DNA of 8,285 nt from Candidatus Omnitrophota bacterium (lineage in GTDB: Bacteria; Omnitrophota; Gorgyraeia; Zapsychrales; JANLHA01), in contig JAHFFS010000055.1 in assembly GCA_023247815.1 (NCBI GenBank), forward strand, positions 1-8,285, in the 5' to 3' direction. This document shows positions 1-5,677 of this stretch, piece by piece. The notes under the pieces were generated by a model that was not told where the DNA came from, did no database searches, and was given only the letters and a program-made list of their open reading frames with translations. Both the position numbers and the translations under genes were made by a program. The first letter of the stretch is position 1; every line of letters starts with the position of its first letter.

Positions 1-1
1 G

Positions 2-163
2 AAATTCATCGATGTTTTATAAAAGAATTATCAGGTCATGGACGCGACGGCGGTGAGTTTGTGCATGGATAACCAAATCCCCATTGTGGTTTTTAATCTT
101 ACCAAACCAGGCAACATCAAAAAAGCGATTTTAGGCGAAGATATCGGAACCATTGTGCAATAG
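2..163 (+). CDS. pyrH: UMP kinase, C-terminal fragment with an in-frame stop
   Basis: UMP kinase phosphorylates UMP to UDP in the cytoplasm for pyrimidine nucleotide synthesis. Only the C-terminal end lies in the window; the gene begins upstream. The frame ending at the TAG of 161-163 reads VMDATAVSLCMDN, then IPIVVFNL, KPGNIKKAILGE and GTIVQ, which is the conserved end of bacterial PyrH. The same frame upstream reads KFIDVL, matching the family segment that normally precedes KxxLxVMD. A TAA at 20-22 separates KFIDVL from KNYQVMD, exactly where a charged residue such as Lys is expected. The alignment needs no gap, so one substitution (AAA to TAA) would explain it. PyrH is usually essential, so a sequencing or assembly error near a contig edge is more likely than true loss. 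The stop lies 11 nt before frr, the common pyrH-frr order. The identity is fairly sure; the status of the break is not. Confidence 0.75.
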
Positions 164-174
164 CGAGGGGAGTC

Positions 175-735
175 ATGAATATCAAAGATATCAAAAAGGA
201 TTCGGAAGGTAAAATGAAGAAGGCCGTTGAAGCGGTCCGACGGGAGTTCAATGAAGTCCGTACCGGACGCGCCCATCCGGGTTTGTTTGAAGGGATGCAC
301 ATTGATTATTATGGGACCCCGACCTTGTTAAAACAGGTCGCTTCCATTTCAGTGGCAGACCCACGGACGATTGTCATTCAACCCTGGGACAAAAATGCCT
401 TGCCGGAAATTGAAAAGGCCGTTCAAGGATCGAAATTGGGTTTGACTCCGTTCAACGACGGGAACATGGTGAGGATCAGCATTCCGCAGCTTTCCGGTGA
501 ACGTCGTCAGGAATTGATTAAGGCCGTGAAGGACATGGCCGAGCATGGAAGGATTTCTTTAAGAACGATCCGTCGGGAAGCCAATGATCGGGTTAAAAAG
601 GGTCAGGCCGATAAATTGATTTCGGAAGATGAGGCGTTTCGCGGACAGGACGAGATCCAGAAGTTAACGGATATTTTTATCAAAGACGTTGAAAAGATTT
701 TAGAAGACAAACAGGGCGAATTGTTGGAAAAATAG
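175..735 (+). CDS. frr: Ribosome recycling factor
   Basis: Ribosome recycling factor works with EF-G to split post-termination ribosomes in the cytoplasm. The 186-residue product is the usual length (about 185). Family landmarks are in order: RTGRAHPGL (residues 29-37), the YYGTPT turn (45-50), VASISVADPRTIVIQPWD (55-72), LGLTPFNDGNMVRISIPQL (88-106), and RTIRREAND (130-138) in the three-helix bundle. Arg133 lies in this RTIRRE stretch, where the E. coli protein carries its important Arg132. The C-terminal half is highly charged and helical, as expected for domain I. The ATG follows a purine-rich GAGGGGAG at 165-172 and gives the normal N-terminus. It sits 11 nt after the pyrH stop and is probably cotranscribed with it. 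A tRNA gene starts 13 nt after its stop with no terminator between. Confidence 0.97.
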   Translation: MNIKDIKKDSEGKMKKAVEAVRREFNEVRTGRAHPGLFEGMHIDYYGTPTLLKQVASISVADPRTIVIQPWDKNALPEIEKAVQGSKLGLTPFNDGNMVRISIPQLSGERRQELIKAVKDMAEHGRISLRTIRREANDRVKKGQADKLISEDEAFRGQDEIQKLTDIFIKDVEKILEDKQGELLEK

Positions 736-748
736 ATTGTGGGGATTT

Positions 749-821
749 GACCCACTAGCTCATCTGGTAGAGCACTGCCCTTTTAAGGCAGGCGTGCCGC
801 GTTCGAGTCGCGGGTGGGTCA
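749..821 (+). tRNA. tRNA-Lys (anticodon TTT)
   Basis: A complete cloverleaf can be drawn. The acceptor stem GACCCAC (749-755) pairs fully with GTGGGTC (814-820), with discriminator A at 821. The D stem is GCTC (758-761) with GAGC (770-773). The anticodon stem is CTGCC (775-779) with GGCAG (787-791), around the loop CTTTTAA, which puts TTT at 782-784. The T stem is CCGCG (797-801) with CGCGG (809-813), around TTCGAGT. CCA is not encoded, so the 3' end must be added after transcription. It lies only 13 nt after frr, which suggests processing from the frr transcript. Confidence 0.97.
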
Positions 822-843
822 TGAATTAGGGAAGAGTGAATAG

Positions 844-925
844 GGGCGGGTGGCGGAATTGGTAGACGCGCTAGTCTTAGGAACTAGTGGAGCAATCCAT
901 GGAGGTTCAAGTCCTCTCTCGCCCA
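844..925 (+). tRNA. tRNA-Leu (anticodon TAG)
   Basis: This is a class II tRNA with a long variable arm, as expected for leucine. The acceptor GGGCGGG (844-850) pairs with CTCGCCC (918-924) with one G-T wobble; the discriminator is A at 925. The anticodon stem CTAGT (871-875) with ACTAG (883-887) closes the loop CTTAGGA, giving anticodon TAG at 878-880, which reads CTA and related leucine codons. The T stem is GGAGG (901-905) with CCTCT (913-917), around TTCAAGT. The variable arm covers roughly 888-900. No CCA is encoded. It follows the tRNA-Lys gene after 22 nt. Confidence 0.96.
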
Positions 926-958
926 TAAGCTGCTATTTGGGAACGATAGGCAAATTCC

Positions 959-1032
959 GCGGCGGTAATTCAGTTGGCTAGAATGCCACCTTGCCAAGGT
1001 GGATGTCATGGGTTCAAATCCCATCCGCCGCT
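959..1032 (+). tRNA. tRNA-Gly (anticodon GCC)
   Basis: The acceptor GCGGCGG (959-965) pairs perfectly with CCGCCGC (1025-1031), and the discriminator is T at 1032. The anticodon stem CCACC (986-990) with GGTGG (998-1002) encloses the loop TTGCCAA, giving GCC at 993-995. The T stem ATGGG (1008-1012) pairs with CCCAT (1020-1024) around TTCAAAT. CCA is not encoded. It is the last gene of the three-tRNA cluster, 33 nt after tRNA-Leu. The stretch to the next gene (1033-1159) shows no clear terminator. Confidence 0.97.
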
Positions 1033-1159
1033 CTTTCTGCGGATATTGGCGAAGAAAATGAAATCTGATGTTGTTTTGCGTTTTGTTATCATTTGAAAAG
1101 GAATCATTGGGGAAATGGCACATGAACAGCAAGAGTCGAACAGGAAGAAGGAGTCGTAA

Positions 1160-1633
1160 ATGAAAATAAGTGATTTTCTTTGTTCCAAAGCTGTGAGCGC
1201 GCAGCTGCAAGCGACCAGCAAAACTGAGCTCATTGAAGAGATGGTTGATCAGTTGGTTAAAGCCAGCGCGGTTGAGAAGAAAAGCCGCAGCAAGATCATC
1301 GAGGTGCTCATGGCGCGCGAGGCCTTGGGCTCGACGGCGGTCGGACAAGGTATTGCCATCCCTCACGGAAAATCGGAAAGTGTCAGCAAATTAACCGCCG
1401 CGCTCGGAATCAGCAAAAAAGGAGTTGATTTTGATTCACTCGATGGAGAACCGGCCTACATCTTTTTTCTACTGCTCGCCCCCATTGATTCGGCAGGTCC
1501 CCACCTCAAAGCCTTAGCAAAAATTTCACGCCTGCTGAAAGACAAATACTTCAGAGAAAGTTTAAAATCCGCTTTAGACCCCAAGGCCATTTTAGAGCTC
1601 TTGGCTCATGAAGACGGCCAGTCGAATTCTTAG
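1160..1633 (+). CDS. ptsN: PTS EIIA component of the fructose/nitrogen-regulatory (PtsN-like) type
   Basis: The product is a single EIIA-2 domain of 157 residues, the usual size of PtsN (EIIA-Ntr). The phosphorylation motif GIAIPHGK puts the acceptor histidine at residue 69, preceded by REALGSTAVGQG as in the family. The segment YIFFLLLAPIDSAGPHLKALAKISRLL (about 100-126) is the usual second half of the fold. It would take phosphate from HPr in the cytoplasm. No EIIB or EIIC domain is fused or adjacent, which favours a regulatory role over sugar uptake. The ATG is supported by AAGGAG at 1148-1153. It opens the cluster with yvcK, ptsH and ptsI, and yvcK starts 14 nt after its stop. A fructose-type EIIA serving a distant permease is the main alternative, since sequence alone separates the two poorly. 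Confidence 0.9.
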   Translation: MKISDFLCSKAVSAQLQATSKTELIEEMVDQLVKASAVEKKSRSKIIEVLMAREALGSTAVGQGIAIPHGKSESVSKLTAALGISKKGVDFDSLDGEPAYIFFLLLAPIDSAGPHLKALAKISRLLKDKYFRESLKSALDPKAILELLAHEDGQSNS

Positions 1634-1647
1634 CGTACGGTTTAAAA

Positions 1648-2886
1648 ATGCCAAATAATTTTGTTAAATGGCTGTATCCCGGCATGAGAATCAAACGATG
1701 GCTCTTGACCTCGATGCTGGGTGTTATCATCGTCGGCGGTGGGGCAGTGGGCTTTGCCTCGGCTTATGTCTTGGTTAGAATTTTTGGACTGATCATCATT
1801 GTTTGCGGGGTTGTTCTCATTGTCATGGGGACCGGCAAAATGATTGTTTCGCTGATCACGATTTTTTTGCCGAAAGGGGAAAGAGAACTTGTTAATATCC
1901 TTTATCAGCGTCGGTATTTGGAGCGCGGACCGAAAATCGTCGCGTTGGGGGGAGGGCATGGCCTTTCTCACCTGATCCTTGGGCTGAAAGAATACACCGC
2001 CAATATCACGGCGATTGTAACGGTGGCTGATAGTGGTGGGTCCTCTGGACGATTGCGTGAAGAATTCAAGATTGTCGCCCCTGGTGATATTCGAAACTGT
2101 TTGGTCGCCTTGGCTGACGCGCCGGCCCTGATGGGAGAGTTGTTCCAGTTTCGTTTTCCGGAAGGCTCGCAGCTGCAGGGGCATAATTTTGGTAATCTTT
2201 TTTTAACCGCCATGGTCCAATTGACCGGAGATTTTGAAAAAGCGGTCAAGGAATCCAGCCGGGTGCTCGCGATCCGCGGAAAGGTTGTCCCTTCCACGGT
2301 GGCCAACGTTCATCTGGCCGCCGAATATGAAGACGGATCGATCGTCGAGGGAGAAGCCAAAATTCCCGAACGGCGATCGAAGATCAATAAAGTTTTTTTA
2401 AAACCGGAAAATCCCGCCCCCACCCAGGAAGCCTTGGACGCGATCAACGAAGCGGATGTGATCATTCTGGGCCCGGGCAGTTTGTATACCAGCATTTTGC
2501 CAAACCTTCTGATTAAAGAAATCGTGGACGCGATCGCCGGGTCAAAAGCTTTTAAAATTTATATCTGCAACGTGATGACGCAGCGGGGAGAAACCGATAG
2601 TTACAAAGTCAGCGATCACGTCAGAGTGCTGACAGAGCATTCCCATAAGAATGTGCTTGATGCCTGTTTGGTGAATGACGGGCAAATCCCCTTAGAGGCC
2701 TTGGGGCGTTATAAGGTTGAAGGTTCCTTTCCGGTTGAATTGGATATTGATCAGGTTAAAACCATGGGGTGCAAGGTTGTCGCGACCGATCTTTTGAGCG
2801 TCAAAGATTATGTCCGGCACGACTCAGCAAAATTGAACAAGGCCCTCATCAAATTGATCGAACAATATCGCGTCATCAAGAGGTAA
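1648..2886 (+). CDS. yvcK: YvcK/CofD-like protein (gluconeogenesis factor family, UPF0052) with N-terminal membrane anchor
   Basis: The 412-residue protein belongs to the YvcK/CofD-like family. In Bacillus subtilis YvcK binds UDP-GlcNAc and is needed for growth on gluconeogenic carbon sources and for normal cell shape (family knowledge). Visible here are KIVALGGGHGLS (96-107), a phosphate-binding turn; ADSGGSSGRLR (128-138); GDIRNCLVALAD (146-157); HNFGNLFL (179-186); a GPGSLYTSILPNL segment; and CNVMTQRGETD. Residues about 19-45 and 46-75 are two hydrophobic segments, so the catalytic-like domain is probably tethered to the inner face of the membrane; the B. subtilis protein lacks this extension. 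The start at 1648 has no clear Shine-Dalgarno site. It is kept because WLYPGM.IKRW just after it resembles the N-terminus of membrane-anchored homologues. The next Met, at 1684, would cut this motif. The neighbouring ptsH recalls the Bacillus yvcK-crh locus. Confidence 0.92.
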   Translation: MPNNFVKWLYPGMRIKRWLLTSMLGVIIVGGGAVGFASAYVLVRIFGLIIIVCGVVLIVMGTGKMIVSLITIFLPKGERELVNILYQRRYLERGPKIVALGGGHGLSHLILGLKEYTANITAIVTVADSGGSSGRLREEFKIVAPGDIRNCLVALADAPALMGELFQFRFPEGSQLQGHNFGNLFLTAMVQLTGDFEKAVKESSRVLAIRGKVVPSTVANVHLAAEYEDGSIVEGEAKIPERRSKINKVFLKPENPAPTQEALDAINEADVIILGPGSLYTSILPNLLIKEIVDAIAGSKAFKIYICNVMTQRGETDSYKVSDHVRVLTEHSHKNVLDACLVNDGQIPLEALGRYKVEGSFPVELDIDQVKTMGCKVVATDLLSVKDYVRHDSAKLNKALIKLIEQYRVIKR

Positions 2887-2887
2887 T

Positions 2888-3151
2888 ATGCCAAAAATTG
2901 TTAAGGATTGTACAGTCACCAGCGAACAGGGAATGCATGCCCGTCCGGCCGCCATCTTTGTTCAGATCGCGATCAAGTACAACAGCCAGCTGACGGTAAA
3001 AAAGGGGAATGAATCGGTCAATGGGAAATCCATTATGGGATTGTTGATGCTGGGAATTGAACGAAATAGTACCATCACCTTGACGGCAGAAGGAGACGAT
3101 GCCGAAGTCTTGATCAATGAGCTCGAGGAGTTTTTAAAAAAAGATGAATGA
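2888..3151 (+). CDS. ptsH: HPr phosphocarrier protein
   Basis: HPr receives phosphate from enzyme I on a histidine and passes it to EIIA proteins. The 87-residue product has the active-site motif GMHARPAA with His17 (His15 in most family numbering). It also has NGKSIMGLLMLG with Ser48, which matches the regulatory Ser46 that HPr kinase/phosphorylase modifies. Both sites being intact suggests dual control, although no hprK lies in this window. The start is 1 nt after the yvcK stop, and AAGAGG at 2878-2883 inside the end of yvcK serves as a close Shine-Dalgarno site. The 3' end overlaps ptsI by 8 nt. It could equally be called Npr, its nitrogen-PTS paralogue; the presence of ptsN keeps that open. 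Confidence 0.95.
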   Translation: MPKIVKDCTVTSEQGMHARPAAIFVQIAIKYNSQLTVKKGNESVNGKSIMGLLMLGIERNSTITLTAEGDDAEVLINELEEFLKKDE

Positions 3152-4904
3152 GATTGTTTTAAAAGGGATCCCGGCCGCGCCGGGAATTGCCATGGGGCCG
3201 GCTTATATCGTCAATAAGCAGGAAATGGTTGTCCCGGCCCGGGCGATTATGGAAAAAGAAGTGCCGATCGAAATCGCCCGCTTTGAAGAGGCGCTGATCA
3301 AAACCCGGGAACAGATTGCCGGCATTCGCAAGAAAATCAGCGAGCAGATGGGCGGCCAGGACGCGCAGATTTTTGACGCGCATCTTTTGGTTTTGGAAGA
3401 CCGGATGCTGATTGAGGAAGTCAGCAAACGGATCCAACGGGAGAAGCAGTCGGCGGAGTATATTTTTTCCAATGTTTTTAAAAGGTACGCGGAGGCGTTT
3501 AAAAATATTCAAGATGATTATTTGAAAGAGCGGACCGCGGATTTGAAAGATATCGCTCGTCGGGTGTTAAGAAATCTGATCGATGAAGACCGTTTGAGCG
3601 AGATCGACCAATTCAAAGAAGAATTCATACTCATCGCGCATGATTTGTCACCGTCAGATACCGCCAGCATGGTCGGAAGAAATGTTTTGGGATTTGTGAC
3701 CGATATCGGTGGTCGGACGTCGCATACCGCGATCATGGCGAAGTCCTTGGGGATTCCGGCGGTGGTGGGGTTAAAAGACGCGACCATGCGAATCAGCAAT
3801 CAGGATGAAATGATTGTCGACGGCCGCATGGGGCTGGTCATCATCCGGCCGGAAGAAAAAACTCGAGAAATCTATCGAAAAGAGAAAGGCCGCATTTTTG
3901 CGTCCCGCGGCCGTTTTGCCGATATCAAGGACCTGCCCGCGGAGACGTTGGATAAAAGGACCATCACCCTGGCGACCAATCTGGAACTTCCAGGAGAGAT
4001 TCCGCTCATCAAGCGCCAAGGCCCGGTGGGGATCGGTTTGTTTCGCACGGAATATTTTTACATGAACCGGGTTGATCTTCCGTCGGAGGAAGAGCAGTTG
4101 GAGACTTATCAGCGCGTCGTGCGCTCCATGGCGCCGCATCCGGTCACCATACGCACGCTGGATTTGGGGGGAGATAAATTCATTTCCAGTTTGCAAGTGC
4201 CCAGAGACATGGTCCCCTTTTTAGGATGGCGGGCGATCAAATTTTGTTTGGCCCGTCCGGACATTTTTAAAACACAAATCCGGGCCATCTTGAAGGCGTC
4301 GGCGCATGGGAAAATCAAAATGATGTATCCGATGATTTCCGGGGTCAGTGAAATGCGCCAGGCCAATGCCATTTTAGAAGAAGTGAAAATGCAGTTGCGC
4401 GAAGAAAAGATCGCCTTTGATGAAAACATTCAGGTGGGGGCGATGATTGAAGTTCCGTCGGCAGCAGTCACTGCCGATAGCCTTGCTCAGGAGAGCGATT
4501 TTTTCAGCATCGGCACCAATGATTTGATTCAATATGCCCTGGCCGTGGGAAGGGTGAATGAACAAACCGCATCCTTTTATGAACCGTTTCATCCGTCGAT
4601 CCTGCGTTTGATCAAGATGGCTGTTGACGCGGGGTATCAGGCGCACATTCCGGTGAGTCTTTGCGGCGAGATGGCCAGTGAACCGGTCTCCGCCTTGCTG
4701 CTTTTGGGGATGGGCATCGATGAGTTGAGTATGACACCGTTAAACGTTTTACAAATCAAAAAGCTCATACGAAGTGTTCGGTTTACCGACGCGCAGAAGC
4801 TTGCCCAGGAGGCGTTATCTTTGTCAACGGGCCAGGATGTTGAGGAGTTGTGCAAAGCCAAACTGCAGGAATTGGCTCCGGCGGTCCTTAAGAGCGGGGA
4901 TTGA
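3144..4904 (+). CDS. ptsI: Phosphoenolpyruvate-protein phosphotransferase (PTS enzyme I)
   Basis: Enzyme I takes phosphate from phosphoenolpyruvate and gives it to HPr in the cytoplasm. The 586 residues match ordinary enzyme I (about 575) with no N-terminal GAF domain, so this is not the PtsP form. The N-terminal HPr-binding helical domain includes DAHLLVLEDRML (78-89). The swivelling phosphohistidine domain carries GGRTSHTAIMAKSLGIPAV with acceptor His194. The PEP-binding barrel shows GIGLFRTEYFYM (296-307), FLGWRAI (359-365), MIEVPSA with Glu436, GTNDLIQY with Asn459 and Asp460, and SLCGEMA with catalytic Cys507. The ATG lies inside the end of ptsH (8-nt overlap), with GAGGAG at 3125-3130 as a rather distant ribosome site, so translation is probably coupled to ptsH. 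Confidence 0.97.
   Translation: MNEIVLKGIPAAPGIAMGPAYIVNKQEMVVPARAIMEKEVPIEIARFEEALIKTREQIAGIRKKISEQMGGQDAQIFDAHLLVLEDRMLIEEVSKRIQREKQSAEYIFSNVFKRYAEAFKNIQDDYLKERTADLKDIARRVLRNLIDEDRLSEIDQFKEEFILIAHDLSPSDTASMVGRNVLGFVTDIGGRTSHTAIMAKSLGIPAVVGLKDATMRISNQDEMIVDGRMGLVIIRPEEKTREIYRKEKGRIFASRGRFADIKDLPAETLDKRTITLATNLELPGEIPLIKRQGPVGIGLFRTEYFYMNRVDLPSEEEQLETYQRVVRSMAPHPVTIRTLDLGGDKFISSLQVPRDMVPFLGWRAIKFCLARPDIFKTQIRAILKASAHGKIKMMYPMISGVSEMRQANAILEEVKMQLREEKIAFDENIQVGAMIEVPSAAVTADSLAQESDFFSIGTNDLIQYALAVGRVNEQTASFYEPFHPSILRLIKMAVDAGYQAHIPVSLCGEMASEPVSALLLLGMGIDELSMTPLNVLQIKKLIRSVRFTDAQKLAQEALSLSTGQDVEELCKAKLQELAPAVLKSGD
4896..4900 (+). promoter_or_regulatory. Ribosome binding site deciding the nucleotidyltransferase start
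   Basis: GGGGA inside the end of ptsI lies 9 nt before the ATG at 4910. It would leave no spacing for the in-frame TTG at 4901, which overlaps the ptsI stop. It therefore supports the ATG as the start. Confidence 0.6.
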
Positions 4905-4909
4905 GTTTT

Positions 4910-5677
4910 ATGAAAGGTTTGATATTAGCGGCCGGATACGGCACCCGTTTGTATCCGTATATCAAAGATACTCCAAAACCGTTATTAGACGTTGCTGGTC
5001 AGCCGATCATCGATTATCTTTTGGCCGATGTTCAAGGTCTGCCGGATCTCGATAAAGTTACTGTTGTCAGCAATGAGAAGTTTTATGATCATTTTTGCCG
5101 GTGGGCGCGGGATCAAAAGGGCCGCTCTTTTGAAATCAAGGTGATCAGCGACGGGACATCTTCTCCTGAAAATCGGTTGGGATCAATCGGTGATATCATT
5201 TTTGCTTTGGATGCCGAGAAGATTGTTGATGATGTCTTGGTTTTAGGTGGGGACAATCTTTTCGATTTTGGATTGAAGGAATTTGTCACGTTCGCTCAAA
5301 GCAAGTCCCCCGCGGTCAGTTTGGGGCTTTATGACATCGGTCAGATCGAAGAAGCGACAAAGTTTGGAGTGGCGGCGGTTGATGCCAATAAAAAAATCAT
5401 TTCTTTTGAAGAAAAGCCAAAAAAGCCCAAATCCAGTTTGATTGCCATGTGCTGTTATTTTTTGCCTCGGGAATCTTTGGCGACGGTGAAAAGGTATCAG
5501 CAACAGACGAACAAGGCGGACAAGGCCGGGGAGTATATCAAATGGTTGTCGGAACAAACCGACGTTTATGGTTTTAAATTTCAGGGAACCTGGTATGATA
5601 TCGGTAGCATTGAATCATACCAAGACGCCCAGATGGTTTTCAAACTCAAAAAACAGAAAGAAAGGAAAATCCCGTGA
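4910..5677 (+). CDS. Sugar-phosphate nucleotidyltransferase (RmlA-like), substrate unknown
   Basis: This enzyme family joins an NTP to a sugar 1-phosphate to form an NDP-sugar, usually for cell envelope or glycan synthesis. The product has 255 residues from the ATG at 4910. The N-terminal signature LILAAGYGTRLYP (4-16) and the following PKPLL (22-26) bind nucleotide. ENRLGSIGDI (87-96) replaces the more usual GTAGAL-like turn. GGDNLFDFG (113-121) supplies a metal ligand at Asp115. FEEKP (167-171) and GTWYDIGS (226-233) follow, the latter with the second metal ligand Asp230. It is shorter than RmlA (about 290 residues), lacking the C-terminal extension that carries the allosteric site there. 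An upstream TTG at 4901 is less likely, because MKGLILAAG is the normal beginning. It begins 5 nt after ptsI and overlaps metK by 4 nt. No partner sugar-modifying gene is present to show the substrate. Confidence 0.88.
   Translation: MKGLILAAGYGTRLYPYIKDTPKPLLDVAGQPIIDYLLADVQGLPDLDKVTVVSNEKFYDHFCRWARDQKGRSFEIKVISDGTSSPENRLGSIGDIIFALDAEKIVDDVLVLGGDNLFDFGLKEFVTFAQSKSPAVSLGLYDIGQIEEATKFGVAAVDANKKIISFEEKPKKPKSSLIAMCCYFLPRESLATVKRYQQQTNKADKAGEYIKWLSEQTDVYGFKFQGTWYDIGSIESYQDAQMVFKLKKQKERKIP

Noticed and set aside
736..1032. tRNA cluster as an integration site of a mobile element
   Set aside because: No integrase, no repeated tRNA 3' end and no change in gene character are seen around it.
1028..1042. 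CCGC/GCGG hairpin at the end of tRNA-Gly as a terminator
   Set aside because: The left arm is part of the acceptor stem, the stem is only four pairs, and no T-run follows.
1064..1121. Possible sigma-70 promoter before ptsN (TATCAT at 1087-1092, TTGAAA at 1093-1098)
   Set aside because: No pairing of -35 and -10 hexamers with 16-18 nt spacing could be found.
884..1366. Long minus-strand reading frame across the tRNA genes and the ptsN start
   Set aside because: It runs antisense through two tRNA genes and a well-supported CDS; its protein-like look comes from tRNA complement sequence often misannotated as hypothetical proteins.
1642..2184. Minus-strand 180-codon frame opposite yvcK
   Set aside because: It is fully antisense to conserved YvcK motifs, has no recognisable domain, and every other gene is on the plus strand.
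4901..4909. TTG start for the nucleotidyltransferase
   Set aside because: The ATG at 4910 has properly spaced GGGGA, and MKGLILAAG is the normal family N-terminus.
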